The translations under genes were made by a program, and so were the position numbers. 64,000 bases of DNA from Warburgia ugandensis (lineage: Eukaryota > Streptophyta > Magnoliopsida > Canellales > Canellaceae): positions 65,449,414-65,513,413 of the forward strand of contig CP141126.1 of the NCBI GenBank assembly GCA_035236585.1, given 5' to 3'. Below are positions 35,300 through 47,387 of this stretch, in pieces. Every line of letters starts with the position of its first letter. The first letter of the stretch is position 1. The notes under the pieces are model-generated. The model was not told the DNA's origin. It did not search any database and saw only the letters and a list, made by a program, of their open reading frames with translations.

Positions 35300-37683
35300 T
35301 GTGATGACCCAGGTTTCATATGATGCAAATTTCATAAAAGGCGAGATCTCTTGCTTTAGAAATATGAAATGCATGAAAATCTTTTGTTTTGGAAAGCAAT
35401 CTTTCATATAAACCCCCGAGTGTCAAAACACATTTTCAAATCATATAGCCATGGCTTAGTTTTAAATCAACTTTATTCTCAAGAAAGTGTTAGTCACAGC
35501 CCCAGCTACAAAGAGTAACTACAATCAAGTAACATTCACTAAAAGATAAGGTAGGGGTTTACTTACTTGTTACTTGTATTTAATTTGGAGGTTCTTTGTC
35601 ACGGGTGTATCCTGTCCTTAAGTGTTTACTTGTATCTGAAAAATATTAAGGATTGGATGAGTATACACTATACTCAGTAGGAGTCTATCACTACTAGTTT
35701 TACAATGCATGCTATGTTTTAAATCATATGTTCTTTAAACCATGTGCATGTTTGGACACTCATGTTCAATATCGATATTAAAAGCCATTATCAAAATAGA
35801 ATACTAACAACTTAAAGAATCACATAATCCAAGTCATAAGTAACATAGATATCATAAACATATACTATGATATGCATAAGATGCTCAACTAAATCCAACT
35901 CATGGATCTATGGTCGACCATACTCATGTCATGCCATATGCATGCAAGTAAATCCTCAAAAACATAGGGCACACTATGCCCATGACCTCAGCGCCGTGTG
36001 GTCCCCGGGTACCTAGGGACTCTTGGTCATAGCCTCCACAAGGCATATGACACTTCGACGGGTGCCGTGACACCTCCAGTAGTAGTCCTCGTTTACCACA
36101 GCAATCAAAGTGAGGACAAGCCTTTTTAGCGTGGTACCCGTTCCACCTATAGTGGTAGAGGCTGGGAGACCACCCCGAACCTCTCGGCATAGCGCCCACG
36201 AGCTTACTAGCCCAAATCATATACTAACAAGTAGGCAAGAACCTTTTTCTCAAAACATGTCTATGCATGTATCATGCAGACAAGAATCCTTTTTCAAAAC
36301 ATGTCTATGCATGTAACACATGTCTTGGCAATATATTCGCAATGTATCTTTCATATGCATGCTAAGTTCATTTATGAAATCAATTCATGCTAAACATGTC
36401 ATGTGCATAAGGATGTAACATAAGTTTATATGATATACGCATAAAGACAGGACATGTAACTTAAAAACTTAAAACATGCATTAGAAAAGCAACCATGACT
36501 CAAAACATGCATTCTCAAAGCATCATTAGTTCTTTTTAAAAGTCTAGTAGCGATAGGACACCTACCTGGTTTGATCGCGCTAATTCCCTTGTCCTCGTAC
36601 GTTCTTGGATATGGTTTAGGGGAAAAAGGTTAGCTTGGCCTATTTCTATAGGTTCTAGAACACTACTTAGATATTAAGGGTTCATTCTCATGCCTAAGGG
36701 CCTCCTAAGGTCTCTAACTGGGCCTTGGTATAGTCAGGTTTGCAAAGGTTTAGTGGCCCCCGCCGCTATCATGGTTTAAGGGTCATGCCAACCTTATATA
36801 GGGGCTTGATCAGGTATTTTATGGTTTAGGTGTCTCCATGCTGTCGATACGGACACAACGCCTCTCGCAGTGACTCAATTGGAGTCCTAGAAATCATGTT
36901 ATGAGTATTTTAGTGTTAAGAATACATAGAGGGCCCAAAATGGGCCCTGCGTCACCGCTCACAGGACGCACCTGTGTCCCGGTCGAGCGGCGACCAACCC
37001 GCACGTGCGGTCGCACGCTCCTGGGCGTCATCAAGCTGCACGTTCTACGTAAGCGGAACGCGCGACGTCACCATCGCAGGCCCACACAAGGGGGCGCCCA
37101 GGATGCTAATGCGTCCCGCGTCAGTGGCGCACGCCCCACAGGGCGCCTCGTCCGTTGACGCACCGGGACTCTGCCCCTTTTCTTGTTTGTGGACGCGTCC
37201 ATTTTCCTTTAACGCACTGGGTGCATTTTGGTTCTGTGGTGACCTGAGCGTCCTCGAAGTGCCTTGGTTCGACCCTGTCGAACCAAAATGCCTCAGGCAC
37301 CTGCCCTGGGGTCTGTTGTGGCTCCCTAGAGCCCCATTTTGCATGGTTTCTCATACAAAAACTTAGGAACATTCAACCTAAGACTGAGGGGGAGATGGGT
37401 TTGGAGTTGTTTAAGGCGTACCTGGTTCGTGGCTGGGTATTTTTCACGATTTCTCCTCTTGCCTACAACTCCAAGACTGGTTTTTCCCAGGGTTTTGGGC
37501 TGCCATTGGAGGTGCCCAAGAGCTCTATTTATATAGCTTAAGGAGGGTTCTAGAGGGGGGTTTCCACCGCCATTCCATGGCGGTGGAGAAACCTCCATAA
37601 TGGTGATGGTTTCCCCCTGCACACCGACATTCTAGAATGTTGGTGATGCAGTATGTTTGAGAAGAAGGGGGTGCCCGTATCAA
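35300..37683 (-). mobile_element. Family A (Tekay-like) LTR, truncated at its right side
   Basis: Starts TGTGATGACCC, equivalent to TGTCACGACC of the full element, and follows the LTR through to GTGCCCGTATCAA at about 37683. The last 270 bp or so of the LTR and any right-hand target duplication are missing, so a deletion removed that junction. It is more diverged from the full element's LTRs than the solo LTR at 39376 appears to be. The TATA position at 37525-37534 reads CTATTTATAT on the plus strand. Open frames here are LTR sequence. Confidence 0.88.
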
Positions 37684-39375
37684 GAGAGTCAAAATATTTT
37701 TACTTATTAGCCCAAGAATTTTTTGATTGTGCCCTTTGTTTGTGCATCATTCTAGCAAGTTAGATTGCATCATATTGGTTAGTTTTCCCAACAAAAACAC
37801 AAAATAAAAAAGTGAGAGAAAGACATGATTAGTTGCACCTAATGAATAATTTAAACACTAATCAAAAGGGTAATTTACACCTCAACATTAACAGAGATGA
37901 TATTTTCCCATGGAGAAATAATCCCCTCTTTAATGATGATGTACCACCTTTCATCTTAGATAATGATGATGTTTTCTCATGGATGAGCAATTCTCTCTTT
38001 GATGCTAATGATCCTCCACCTCTATTTAATGATAATATGCATCAATGGAGGAATCATTCTCAATCATATGGAAATAGGAGAAGGGACCAACTTAGAACAC
38101 ATGAGGATAATTGGCATAACCAAAATCCTCATGGGAAAACTCTAAGAGACTATTTACACCCTAATTATACCAACACACTTTCATGTATACTTTTACCTCC
38201 AACTACTAATATGATTGAATTAAAGGTGGGAGTAATTCAATTACTTCCTAAATTTTACTAGTTGGGTAGTGAGAGTCCTTACCTGCATTTAAAAGAATTT
38301 GATGAAGTTTGCATGACCTAACATACACAAAACATCGAATTAGACATAGTAAGACTCAAACTATTTTATTTTTCTTTAAAGGAAAAAGCGAAGATGTGGT
38401 TTCATTCACTGCCACCAAGTTCCATATGAACAAGGCAAGAAATGATTAGGAAGTTTTTGAATAAGTTCTTACTATACATAAGATAAATGCTCCCTACTGA
38501 AATATAATGAATTTTACTCAGAAGGATAAAGAAACTTTTTATCAATGTTGGGAAAGATTTAAGAAATTGTTGTTAACTTGTCCACATCATGGAAACAAAC
38601 TTTGGCGTATTATTAGGTTCTTTATGAAGGACATAAATCTGATTTGTGCCAGTTTGTTGAAATGATTTGCAATGGTAATTTCTCAAACAAACAACCTGAA
38701 GAGGTGCAAGAGTATTTGGAATGGTTAGCAAAGAGTACACAAACTTGGGCTGATTTGGGAAAAGTAGGTTACCCAAACAATCTTAAGTCCATCACCACAT
38801 CCGTTAGGAGAGAAATATATGCTACAACTAAAAAAGATGATATGAGAATAGCTTCTCTAGATAGAACGGTTTAGGCCATGGAAAATGGGAAAATTTTCCT
38901 CTAAGAAAGTGGAGTAGGTGTGTGATAATTGTGAAAATAATACACACCCCACTTAGGAATGTCCTGTCACTCCTGCATTTCAGGATGTGCTCCATGAATA
39001 GACACATTCTTATGAGCAACATTTTTCCTTATCTTCAGAGACATATAATTCTAACTGGAGTAGTCATTCTTCTATCAGAAATGAATATAATGTTAATGTC
39101 TAACATAAGGCCCAATACCAACCCTATCACCAAAAACAAGGATCAATTGCTCCTAGACCTTACCTTCTTCCACATAAGCGGAAAGTGGAGGATAACTTCC
39201 ATCAAGTCATGCAATACCAGGAGAAGAAAATTACTTAAATTAAAGCCCAATTAAAAGAGACCACAAAATCCATGACTAAATTGAAGGACATGATGTATCA
39301 AATGTTGCAGACCATTGATAAAGAGCAATGTCCTATACCACTAAGTTAAAACCCTGATGATATGGATGTAGTAGG
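37684..39375 (+). pseudogene. Gag relic of the plus-strand Athila/TR-GAG-like element
   Basis: The 142-codon frame at 37833-38261 (MHLMNNLNTNQKG...) is the N-terminal gag region, ending in MIELKVGVIQLLPKFY, comparable to the 'nfelkp' motif of other gags. Shifted frames then give RLKLFYFSLKEKAKMWFHSL, KFLNKFL and FYQCWERFKKLLLTCPHHGN (about 38345-38590), the classic gag core. A further 76-codon frame (38644-38874) has NFSNKQPEEVQEYLEWLAKS. A family A solo LTR interrupts the sequence at 39376; reading resumes at 41967. Confidence 0.8.
39371..39375. repeat. Target-site duplication GTAGG, left copy
   Basis: Identical to 41962-41966 on the far side of the solo LTR. Confidence 0.95.
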
Positions 39376-41961
39376 TGTGATGACCTGGGTTTTATATGAT
39401 GCAAATTTGATAAAATGGCGAGATCTCTTGTTTTATAAATATGAAATGCATGAAAATCTTTTTGTTTTGGAAAACAATCTTTTGTATAAAACCCCGTGTG
39501 TCAAAACACATTTTTCAATTATCTAGCCATGGCATAGTTTTAAATTGAATCTATTCACAAGAAAGTGTTAGTCACAGCCTCAGCTATAGAGAGTAACTAC
39601 AATCAAGTAACATTGAAAGATAAGGTAGGGGTTTACTTACTTGCACTTAGTCTGGTTGTCTTTTGTCACAAGCGTTCCTTGCCCTTAAGTGTTTACTTTG
39701 TGTCTGAAAAATGTTGAGGATTGGGTGAGTATATACTATACTCAATAGGAGTCCATCACTACTAGTTTTATAATGCATGAGATGTTTAAAATCATATGCT
39801 CTTTCAAACATGTGCATGTCTGAACACTCAAGTTCAATATCGAGATTAAAAACCATCATCGAATTAGAATATTGACGACTTAAGTAAATCACATAATCCA
39901 AGTCAAAAGTATTATATATATATATATATATATCATAACATAATGATATGCATAAGATGCTTCATTGAATCCAACTCATGGATATCTAGTATGGTATGGT
40001 CTACTAACCTCATATCATGCCATATACAATGCAAATAAGTCCACGAAACTATAAGGTCCAACTATGCCCACGACCTCGCAGCCGTGTGGTCCCCAGGTAC
40101 CTAGGGACACAGCGTCATAGCCTCCACGAGGCATATGACACATCGACCTAATGCTGTGACACCAGTGGTAGCCCCCTATACCACATGCAGTCGACGTAGG
40201 GACATACCCTTTTTAGGCGTGGTACCCAATCCACCTAGTATTGGTAGAGGCTAGGAGGCCACCCCAACCTCTCAGCATAGCGACCACGAGCTTACTAGCC
40301 CAAATCATATACGATCAAACAAGCAAAAATATCTCTTTTTCAAAATCTGTCCTCTTTGGGTCCCTCACAACTGTCTACCCAACGTCTTTTGGGCACTCCA
40401 GCGTCTTTTGGTAACCCTCAAGGACATGCAATTTTTCAAGAACTCAATGCTCATAAATCATACAATGTATGCAATTGTTTGTAAAACATATCTATGCATA
40501 ATGTATATGCAATTATTTCCAAAACATATCTATGCATAAAGCATTTATCATATGTACGCTGAACTCGTTTATAAGATTAAGTTATGCTAATCAAATCGTA
40601 TAACTTATACTTAAAACATGCATTCAAAACAATCATGGCTCTATTTAAAAGTCTAGTAGCGATAGAGCACCTACCTGGCTAGGTCGCGCTAACCCCTTTA
40701 TCCTCGTACGCTCCTGAACATGGTTTGGGGAATCAAGGTTAGTTTGGCCTATCTTTTATAGGTTTTAGAGTGGTTGGTCTTATTACTTAGGCATTAAGGG
40801 TTCATCCCCATGCCTATGGGTGTCCTAAGGTCCTAATTAAGCCTTGGTATCATCAGTTTTCCAAAGGTATAGTGGCCACGCGCCACCATCCTATTCTAAG
40901 GGTCGTTCCCACCTTAGATTGGGCCTTGATTAGGGATTTTTAGTTTGGGTGTGTCTGTGTCATCAACACGGACATGCCTTTCGCGGCGCCTCAATCGGAG
41001 CTCTGGATCTCAAGTTATAAGCTTTTTAGTATCACATTACATAAAGGCTTTTAAGAGGTGGAATCCCAGAACGCTAGCATGTTGCGCGTCAGCGGCATGC
41101 GCCCCAGTGGGCGCGTCTGCAGACGGGCTAGATTTCCTGCACGACTTTTTCATTTGCGGGTGCGTCCACGGACGCACCCATTGGTTTCTCTCGAATGCGG
41201 ATGACGTGTTTCGTCCAGTGGGGGCGTCCTATTCTTTGGGGGACTGGGGCATCCTTGGGACACCCTGGTTCGACCTTGTCGAACCAGTGCGGCCCAGGGA
41301 TAGTCCCTGGGTCCTTTGTGACGCTCTAGGGCTCTGTTTTGCATGATTTTACATGCAAAAACTTAAGGAAACTTAGCCTAGGACTAATGTGAAGACGGGT
41401 TTTGAGGGATCTTGGGCATACCTGGCTCATTGTTGGGTTTTTCTCCATGTTTCTCCTCTTGGTTGCTTCTCCAAAATGGGTTTTTTCCAAGCTTTTGGGC
41501 TGCCATTAGAGGCGCCCAAGAGCTCTATTTATAGAGCTATAAGATGGTTCTGGAGGGGGCTCTCACCGCCCTTGAATGGCGGTGGAGAAACCTCCAGAAT
41601 GGTGGTGATTTCTCCTCCAATCACTGCCGTTCTAGAACCCTCTAGGAGGTTAAAGATGAGGGGTGCCCGTATCAAAACAGGCCCCTGTGTTTTGTAGGCT
41701 AAATCTGTTTTTTAGTAAAAATTATATTTTTGCTCCTGAACTTCAAAGGGCCATAACTTGCTCAGTTTAACTCCATTTTGGGTGATTTTGGTCTTGTTAG
41801 ATTTCTTTTTCTGAGACGCACCTAATGGTACTATTTTCAGGACCAAATTTCTGGGTTCAGTCAAGATGAATAGTGAAATGACCAAAATACCCTTATCTTC
41901 AAAAATTGAACTTTTTATTGCTAACTTGGGATTTTAATGTTACAAAATTGGAGTCATTATA
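39376..41961 (-). mobile_element. Solo LTR of family A (Tekay-like)
   Basis: A complete 2.59-kb LTR, from TGTGATGACC to CATTATA, flanked by perfect GTAGG duplications. Removing it and one GTAGG joins DDMDVVG to EINYLVISM in one host reading frame, which confirms the junctions. It is a product of LTR-LTR recombination. The TATA box (CTATAAATAG, minus) is intact at 41525-41534. Confidence 0.95.
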
Positions 41962-41966
41962 GTAGG

Positions 41967-42523
41967 TGAGATTAATTATTTAGTTATAAGCATGGAACAA
42001 ACAAAAGTAGTTACCATTATTCATAGTGGTAACATAATCGAGAAATCTAGTCTTAAAAGGCTGAGATAGTGCTAAAACCTCATAGAAAAAAGAGATAAAT
42101 TTGTTAATCAAGAAAATGTCACACCCACTCAGCAATATGACATCCTTGCTCCATTTTCAAAAAGGCTGCATCAAGCTCCCACAATTGCATCTAATTATGA
42201 GAAGCAGCCTGAAGATAAATTTATCTTGCCCTATGATAAAATGAAATTTTTTAAATTGCAAGATAAATTCATTCACCATTCCTTTTTAGAGACCTATCCA
42301 GTTCATTTTGTATGGGACCTAAGGAAGTTTCAAACTCAGTAAAAAAAAATTTCTCTAAAAATTTTTCATCTATAATAATTATGTACCTTATTTTTTCCTT
42401 TCTTCTTATTCTTTTCTTTTTTAGATTTTTTTTGTACATCTCTCAATTTTTTTGCCTTCCTCAATGCATTATCATCATCCTACTTTTTAAACATTGAAGA
42501 CAATGTTTTTTTTAGGTTGGGGG
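41967..42523 (+). pseudogene. C-terminal part and polypurine tract of the Athila/TR-GAG-like element
   Basis: The reading continues from 39370: TIIHSGNIIEKSS resembles the TLRSGK segment found after gag in these elements, and PEDKFILPYDKMKFFKL follows at about 42200. Instead of protease and RT, the sequence passes within 350 bp to ACATTGAAGACAATG and a GGTTGGGGGTG purine tract (about 42490-42524), the 3' landmark of Athila/Tat elements. So pol is absent, as in TR-GAG elements, or was deleted. Confidence 0.65.
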
Positions 42524-44208
42524 TGTAGAATTCTAGTAAATTCTAGTTTTTTTTAGGCTTTTAGGTGATTTCCTTGATTTTTCAAAAAACAAATTGAAAA
42601 AATTAAAATTTTTAGGTCAATTCCTACACTATGATGAAAATTGGATTTTCTAAAGTATAATCTAAATAACTTTGTCTTATTAATGAAACTAAACATGATT
42701 AATTCATCATTTTACTCATTTTCTAAAGTATTTCATGAAAACAAAGTCTCAAATCACATCTATACACGTAGTTGCAAATAGATAGTCTAGATTGATAAGT
42801 AGCAACTTAGAAATCTTGAAGAAATTCAATGAAGACTAAGTGAGTTTTAGAGTCATTCCTTCTTTTTGAGAGGTTATAAATGTTCCTAATTTTCTTCAGC
42901 GTGCTTAAGAAAATTTGATAACATCAACTCTTAAATTTGACCATTTACCCGAATTATTAGAGTATTACCTTTAAAATTCTAAAAGTTCATTGAGTCTGAT
43001 AGATTATAGGAAACCTAAAAAATGATTTAAGCCATCTTTGTTGTTAACCTAGAGACATAAAGCCTACCAAAAAACTATTTTTATCACTAATTAGCCAAAT
43101 TGAGCCTTTTATATTAAGCCTTTTCTTTTGTCACTCAATTTATCCTTTACCCATATTAACCCAGTATAAATTATCCATTACCTATTAAGATGTTTTGAGA
43201 ATTGACTCTACACTAGAAATGAGTGCATGTTAGTAGACCAATAAGTAAATTAAGTTAGATTTTGTGCTCACTAAGAGAATCACTTTTTATAGTGAAATAA
43301 TGAGATTTTGATAGCAGTAATTATGCGCATACTCTCAATTGAGATATATTAATTTGTGGTTAATGGACAAATATTTGTACTTCAAATCTTATTCGATTTG
43401 TGTGAAATCAAGACTGATGCACATGATTTACTGATTTTCAATTGTTTATTCATCTTCTTATCTTCATGAAATCATAAATTCATAAAATTATTTGATTATT
43501 AATCACATTATGGGCAATTATGCTTGCATCTATTTTGTATACAGTACAATCTAGCGATAATTCTGGCAGTAAGTCACAAAGAAAGAAATGGTACAAAATA
43601 ATAGCAGATCTAGGGTTAACATCATCCATCAATTGAGATTTTTAGGATAATGTCAAGCTTAACAGACGACGCGAAGATAAAAGTCAAGACCAACCAAGGC
43701 CGATGTATACTTTCCAGCTCATGAAATTCATGCATTCATTTACAATCGTAGACTCCGTGTAAAACTCTTCTGCATGGAACCTGCCCTCAAAATAATGGTG
43801 TCAAAACACAGCGAGTCGATGCAGAAGTTAGCGAGATCAATGCAGCTTTAGACTTTCAGCTTTTTGCATCTTGGAACTCACCAAGTTCTGTAGAGCAGGG
43901 TAAAAAAGTTATCATTTCAGCAAGCTTTATCGCTGATAATTATTTGATTATTCCTCCATTAAGTCCCAAGTCGAAACATTTAAGCAAAGTCAGTGTGTGT
44001 ACCATTTCGATTTTTGACATCTTACAGGGGAACTATCTAGGTCCCTTTAGTACTAAGGCCACGTCCTTGCTATTGTTAGATCTCGAACATAGATAATCAT
44101 AACAGCTACCAAAAAGTTTGAATATCAATTTTGTCCAGTTGCTATTATTTCTAGGTCAACGAAGAACCATATACGACATATCAGATAACAGGAATGTTCA
44201 GAGATGGC
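42524..44208. other. Possible decayed 3' region or LTR of the gypsy element, then unannotated sequence
   Basis: TGTAGAATTC directly after the purine tract could be the 3' LTR start, but I cannot align it with 33031-34713, and the GGGATCGACCC end motif is not found. The wording around 43080-43190 (repeated AAGCC, CCCATA and AACCCA motifs) is usual for the long non-coding 3' part of Athila/Tat elements. From about 43560 to 44208 I see nothing to annotate. Confidence 0.4.
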
Positions 44209-44519
44209 AATGTCAGATGCGGTCAAACGACCACATTTTGGTGAGCCTAACTTTGCAAGATCTATTTCTTTCATTTCTTACTCCACCTTTACATGTCTAG
44301 TAGATTACAAAGTACGTAGAGTGGATGATTTTAGCATGTAAAATATGCGTAGAAACAAACGTAATAAAAAACTTCCAAGAACAATGCAGCTTCTAAGGTG
44401 CTAGAATCATCAAATCACATGCTTTTTACTAGACATCTAAAGGTGGAACAATGAGATGAATGAGTTACCCCTCTGCATGTAGGCTCTACAAAATGTGGTT
44501 GTTTGACCACACCTACATT
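44209..44519. mobile_element. Fold-back (MITE-like) element 1
   Basis: Two arms, about 44209-44335 and 44395-44519, are inverted copies. GCGGTCAAACGACCACATTT on the left pairs with AAATGTGGTTGTTTGACCAC on the right, and ACATGTCTAGTAG pairs with TACTAGACAT nearer the loop. No transposase. It lies about 1.6 kb beyond the RPL18 stop codon. Confidence 0.75.
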
Positions 44520-44560
44520 CGGTCACTTTAGCACAAATAAATTGAAATGAATCTTATATA

Positions 44561-44841
44561 GCCGCTCTGTAGGAGAGCGTTCCTGTACCACTTTTGTTGA
44601 AGCCTGCCTTTGCATGATCCTCCTCATTTATGTCTTGCCCTAACTTCAGATGTCTAATAGTTCAAAAGGCATATAGATTGGATGATCTTAAAATCCACAA
44701 TTTACAACTTTTTAAATGCTACAAGCATCCGATCCACATGCCTTTTGAACTACTAGACATCAAAAGGCAGACAATGAATGAGTCCGATGATGCAAAGTGG
44801 GCTTCAGCAAAAGTGGTAAACAGACGCTCTTATGAAGAGCC
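44561..44841. mobile_element. Fold-back (MITE-like) element 2, related to element 1
   Basis: Arms at about 44561-44688 and 44718-44841 are inverted copies: CCACTTTTGTTGAAGCC pairs with GGGCTTCAGCAAAAGTGG, and GATGTCTAATAGTTCAAAAG with CTTTTGAACTACTAGACATC. The inner part resembles that of element 1, so both belong to one family and sit about 40 bp apart. The 78-codon frame 44630-44866 is made by the hairpin and is not a gene. Confidence 0.78.
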
Positions 44842-46118
44842 TTTATTTAGCATTCCTTATAAATAGAACACGTCCTAAAGATCTGCCCTGTACCTCTGGA
44901 TACAGTTTAGTATTATCATCAAATAAACAAAGCATGTCCAAGAAGATCTCAGTTAGTACGTCAACATAATACATGAGATCGAGACTATGCTCACTGACGC
45001 CATTCATTTTGTTTGACAAGCGGGTACCGATTCCCTAACCAAAGAATCTTTTAGCACATCTGCCTAAGGTCTGATTAGACAGTCCCATGTTTCTAAAATA
45101 CCACTTTTCTCTATGAGATGATTCTGTGATTATCCCTATGGAAGAAATAAGCTGGCCAAAGACCTCACTGTCTATTAATTTTCTTCCTTTTTTCAAAAAG
45201 CCAGTCTTACGATATCAAGTGCAAGTGCAGCCAACCGACTTACAAGTAACCTCATTATCAGATGACATTACATCAACCGTACGTTGAGCCATACACAATA
45301 GTGAAGGCCATCTGAAAATTGCAACACCCCAATCTCGTGCATCTAAATGGCCAGAGACCATTAAAGCACTCGGTGTACATTGGTTCTGTTTCATAAACGA
45401 AGTCTTAAGAACCATCAAACGAAACAAACGTTTGTGTAAAGCCAACTCATAGCAAGGATCTCTTAAATCAGGGGTTATCTATAATCCCAAGACCTAGTGC
45501 ATCACGCCAACAAATGTGCAGTCGGTCACAGATGACTCTACATCTCCTTAAGTACCCTTGTTTGCAGGTTAAAGCTGCCACTCTCCACTTTTGCCAGGAA
45601 TTAGATTTAGGAGCATCAGTAATTTGCTTTAAATCTTCTCTCGTAAGAGAAAAAGGGAAACGGATCTGGTAAAATAAGGCCTGATCTGCTTACCTTGACG
45701 GTTGTATTACCAGATATGGGCATTGACCTACTCCCAGAACGCGGAAATTTACGGTATGGTGAACTGTTTCGTAGCTCTTTGCATACAATTATCTAATGCT
45801 TTTAAGGAAGCTTCAGCTTACAGTAGACAAGTCCGTCTTTCATGGCTGCTGGATGGCTTCATAGTCAACAAGAAGACTTAGATAACGAAATAATAGAACT
45901 CCATGAATACCAGATTGACACAATTTAACAATATTTGAGGTACGATATCTAATGAACAAACAAATTCAGCCCCGTTACCTAATAGAGATTTAAACCAGTA
46001 GTCCCATTACAACCCAAAAAAGGAAACCAAGTTCCAGAAGAACATACTGGACGTCCACAAAAGTTCCACATGAACTGGAAAGCAACAATGAAAAAGTAGT
46101 ACGGGAACTTTACAAATT
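44842..46118 (-). other. RPL18 3' flank, including the 3' UTR
   Basis: No other coding sequence is recognised. The 76-codon minus frame at 45215-45445 has no recognisable domain. The RPL18 3' UTR must start at 46118 and run leftwards; I cannot place the poly(A) site with confidence. Confidence 0.45.
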
Positions 46119-46274
46119 CTAAACCCTGAAACCTCTGCTGTTCCTTCTCCCACGTGCCCTCTCGAATTTTCTCCCCTTCGAGCGAACGTAAGGTTTGGTG
46201 TGATTGTGAGGCACACCGGGTGCCTTGCCAAAGTGCCTCAGAGCTTCCCTTGACTTTGGGCCTCGGAGAAGAAC
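46119..46274 (-). CDS. RPL18: RPL18 exon 5 (last coding exon)
   Basis: It encodes the final 51 residues and stop of L18. The acceptor is ATGTTGCAG just before 46274. It is separated from exon 4 by 12,461 bp. The residues continue the protein exactly (QNT then VLLRGPK), and the C-terminus is rich in Arg/Lys as in all eL18 proteins, for contact with rRNA. Without this exon the neighbouring frames would look like unrelated fragments. Confidence 0.96.
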   Translation of the reverse strand, partial: VLLRGPKSREALRHFGKAPGVPHNHTKPYVRSKGRKFERARGRRNSRGFRV

Positions 46275-47342
46275 CTGCAACATTTTGCCAGAGTTTACCA
46301 TTATTAGAAACCGGTATCCCTAATTTCTCTTATTACAAATAAGTGGAATATAATATGGCATAATTAGTAATCTCGAACAGTTGAAACAACAAGTTCCCGT
46401 TATCTAAAGCAGCCATTGGAAAAGCACATTATACCCCACCCATGTTGGGACTCGCCTGGATTGGTCTTGATTGAAAAGAACCCCTCGGACAGTTTGTCCA
46501 ATAGGGATGCTTGGTATGCACTATCATCAATCTTTACGGCACAACCTTTCTCAGTAAGCTGAAATCACGCCAACCACAAATGCAAGCATAATAAGTGGCG
46601 ACGAAGTTCCCTTCAATTGCCACTTTCCATGTTTAACAATCAAGGTTTGCTTCAAGCAAATTACTCAAAAGAAAAAGCGATTCAAACAAAGCTTCAGTAA
46701 AATGTTCTTGAAAGAGCAGTCCACGATACAGGAGATTCAACCAACACAAGACACAAGAAACTCACACCAAAGCTTGTAGTGTTAGTATTGCTAGAGATGA
46801 AGTGAGCTGGCTTGAAATGAGATGGGATATGGACTCGTGATGGATGAAGATGCAACTTAGTAGTCATCTAAGAGATTATTTTCAACTCAATTCATCACAA
46901 GCACCACTAACAGTGATATGGCCCATCTCATCTCAAGTGAGCTCACTCCATCTCAAGAACCAGTGACACCCTTGCGCGCACACACACACACACATGCAGG
47001 CACACTTATAAATGCATATTCATGGATCCAAGATGTTCAGTCATCAATCAGATAGCCTCAGTGCAAAAACCCAAAACCATTGGATACCTCCAAGGCTTTC
47101 ATTTCACGGTCAATAGGGTTTGTAAAGTGGACAATGTTTGGGAAACAGAGCACTAGTCCATTTAACAATCACACTGACCGAGAAATGAAGGCCTTCGAGG
47201 AATCCAATGGTTTAGGGTTTTGCTTCTAGGCTAGCTGGTTGATGCCTAAGAAGATGAACAATGTCTTAGACCCACGAAATGCACTTAGAAGTGGGCCCAC
47301 ATTTGAATTTGGTGCGGAGCCTATCGTGCCTCCTGAAGCACC

Positions 47343-47387
<45 letters not shown>

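Noticed and set aside
44630..44866. 78-codon frame near RPL18
   Set aside because: It is made by the arms of fold-back element 2.
45215..45445. 76-codon minus-strand frame in the RPL18 3' flank
   Set aside because: No domain, no splice context and no repeat copy; not enough support for a gene.
46791..46958. Hairpin as a transcription terminator
   Set aside because: The bacterial-type concept does not apply in a plant intron; the arms and spacing fit a fold-back repeat.
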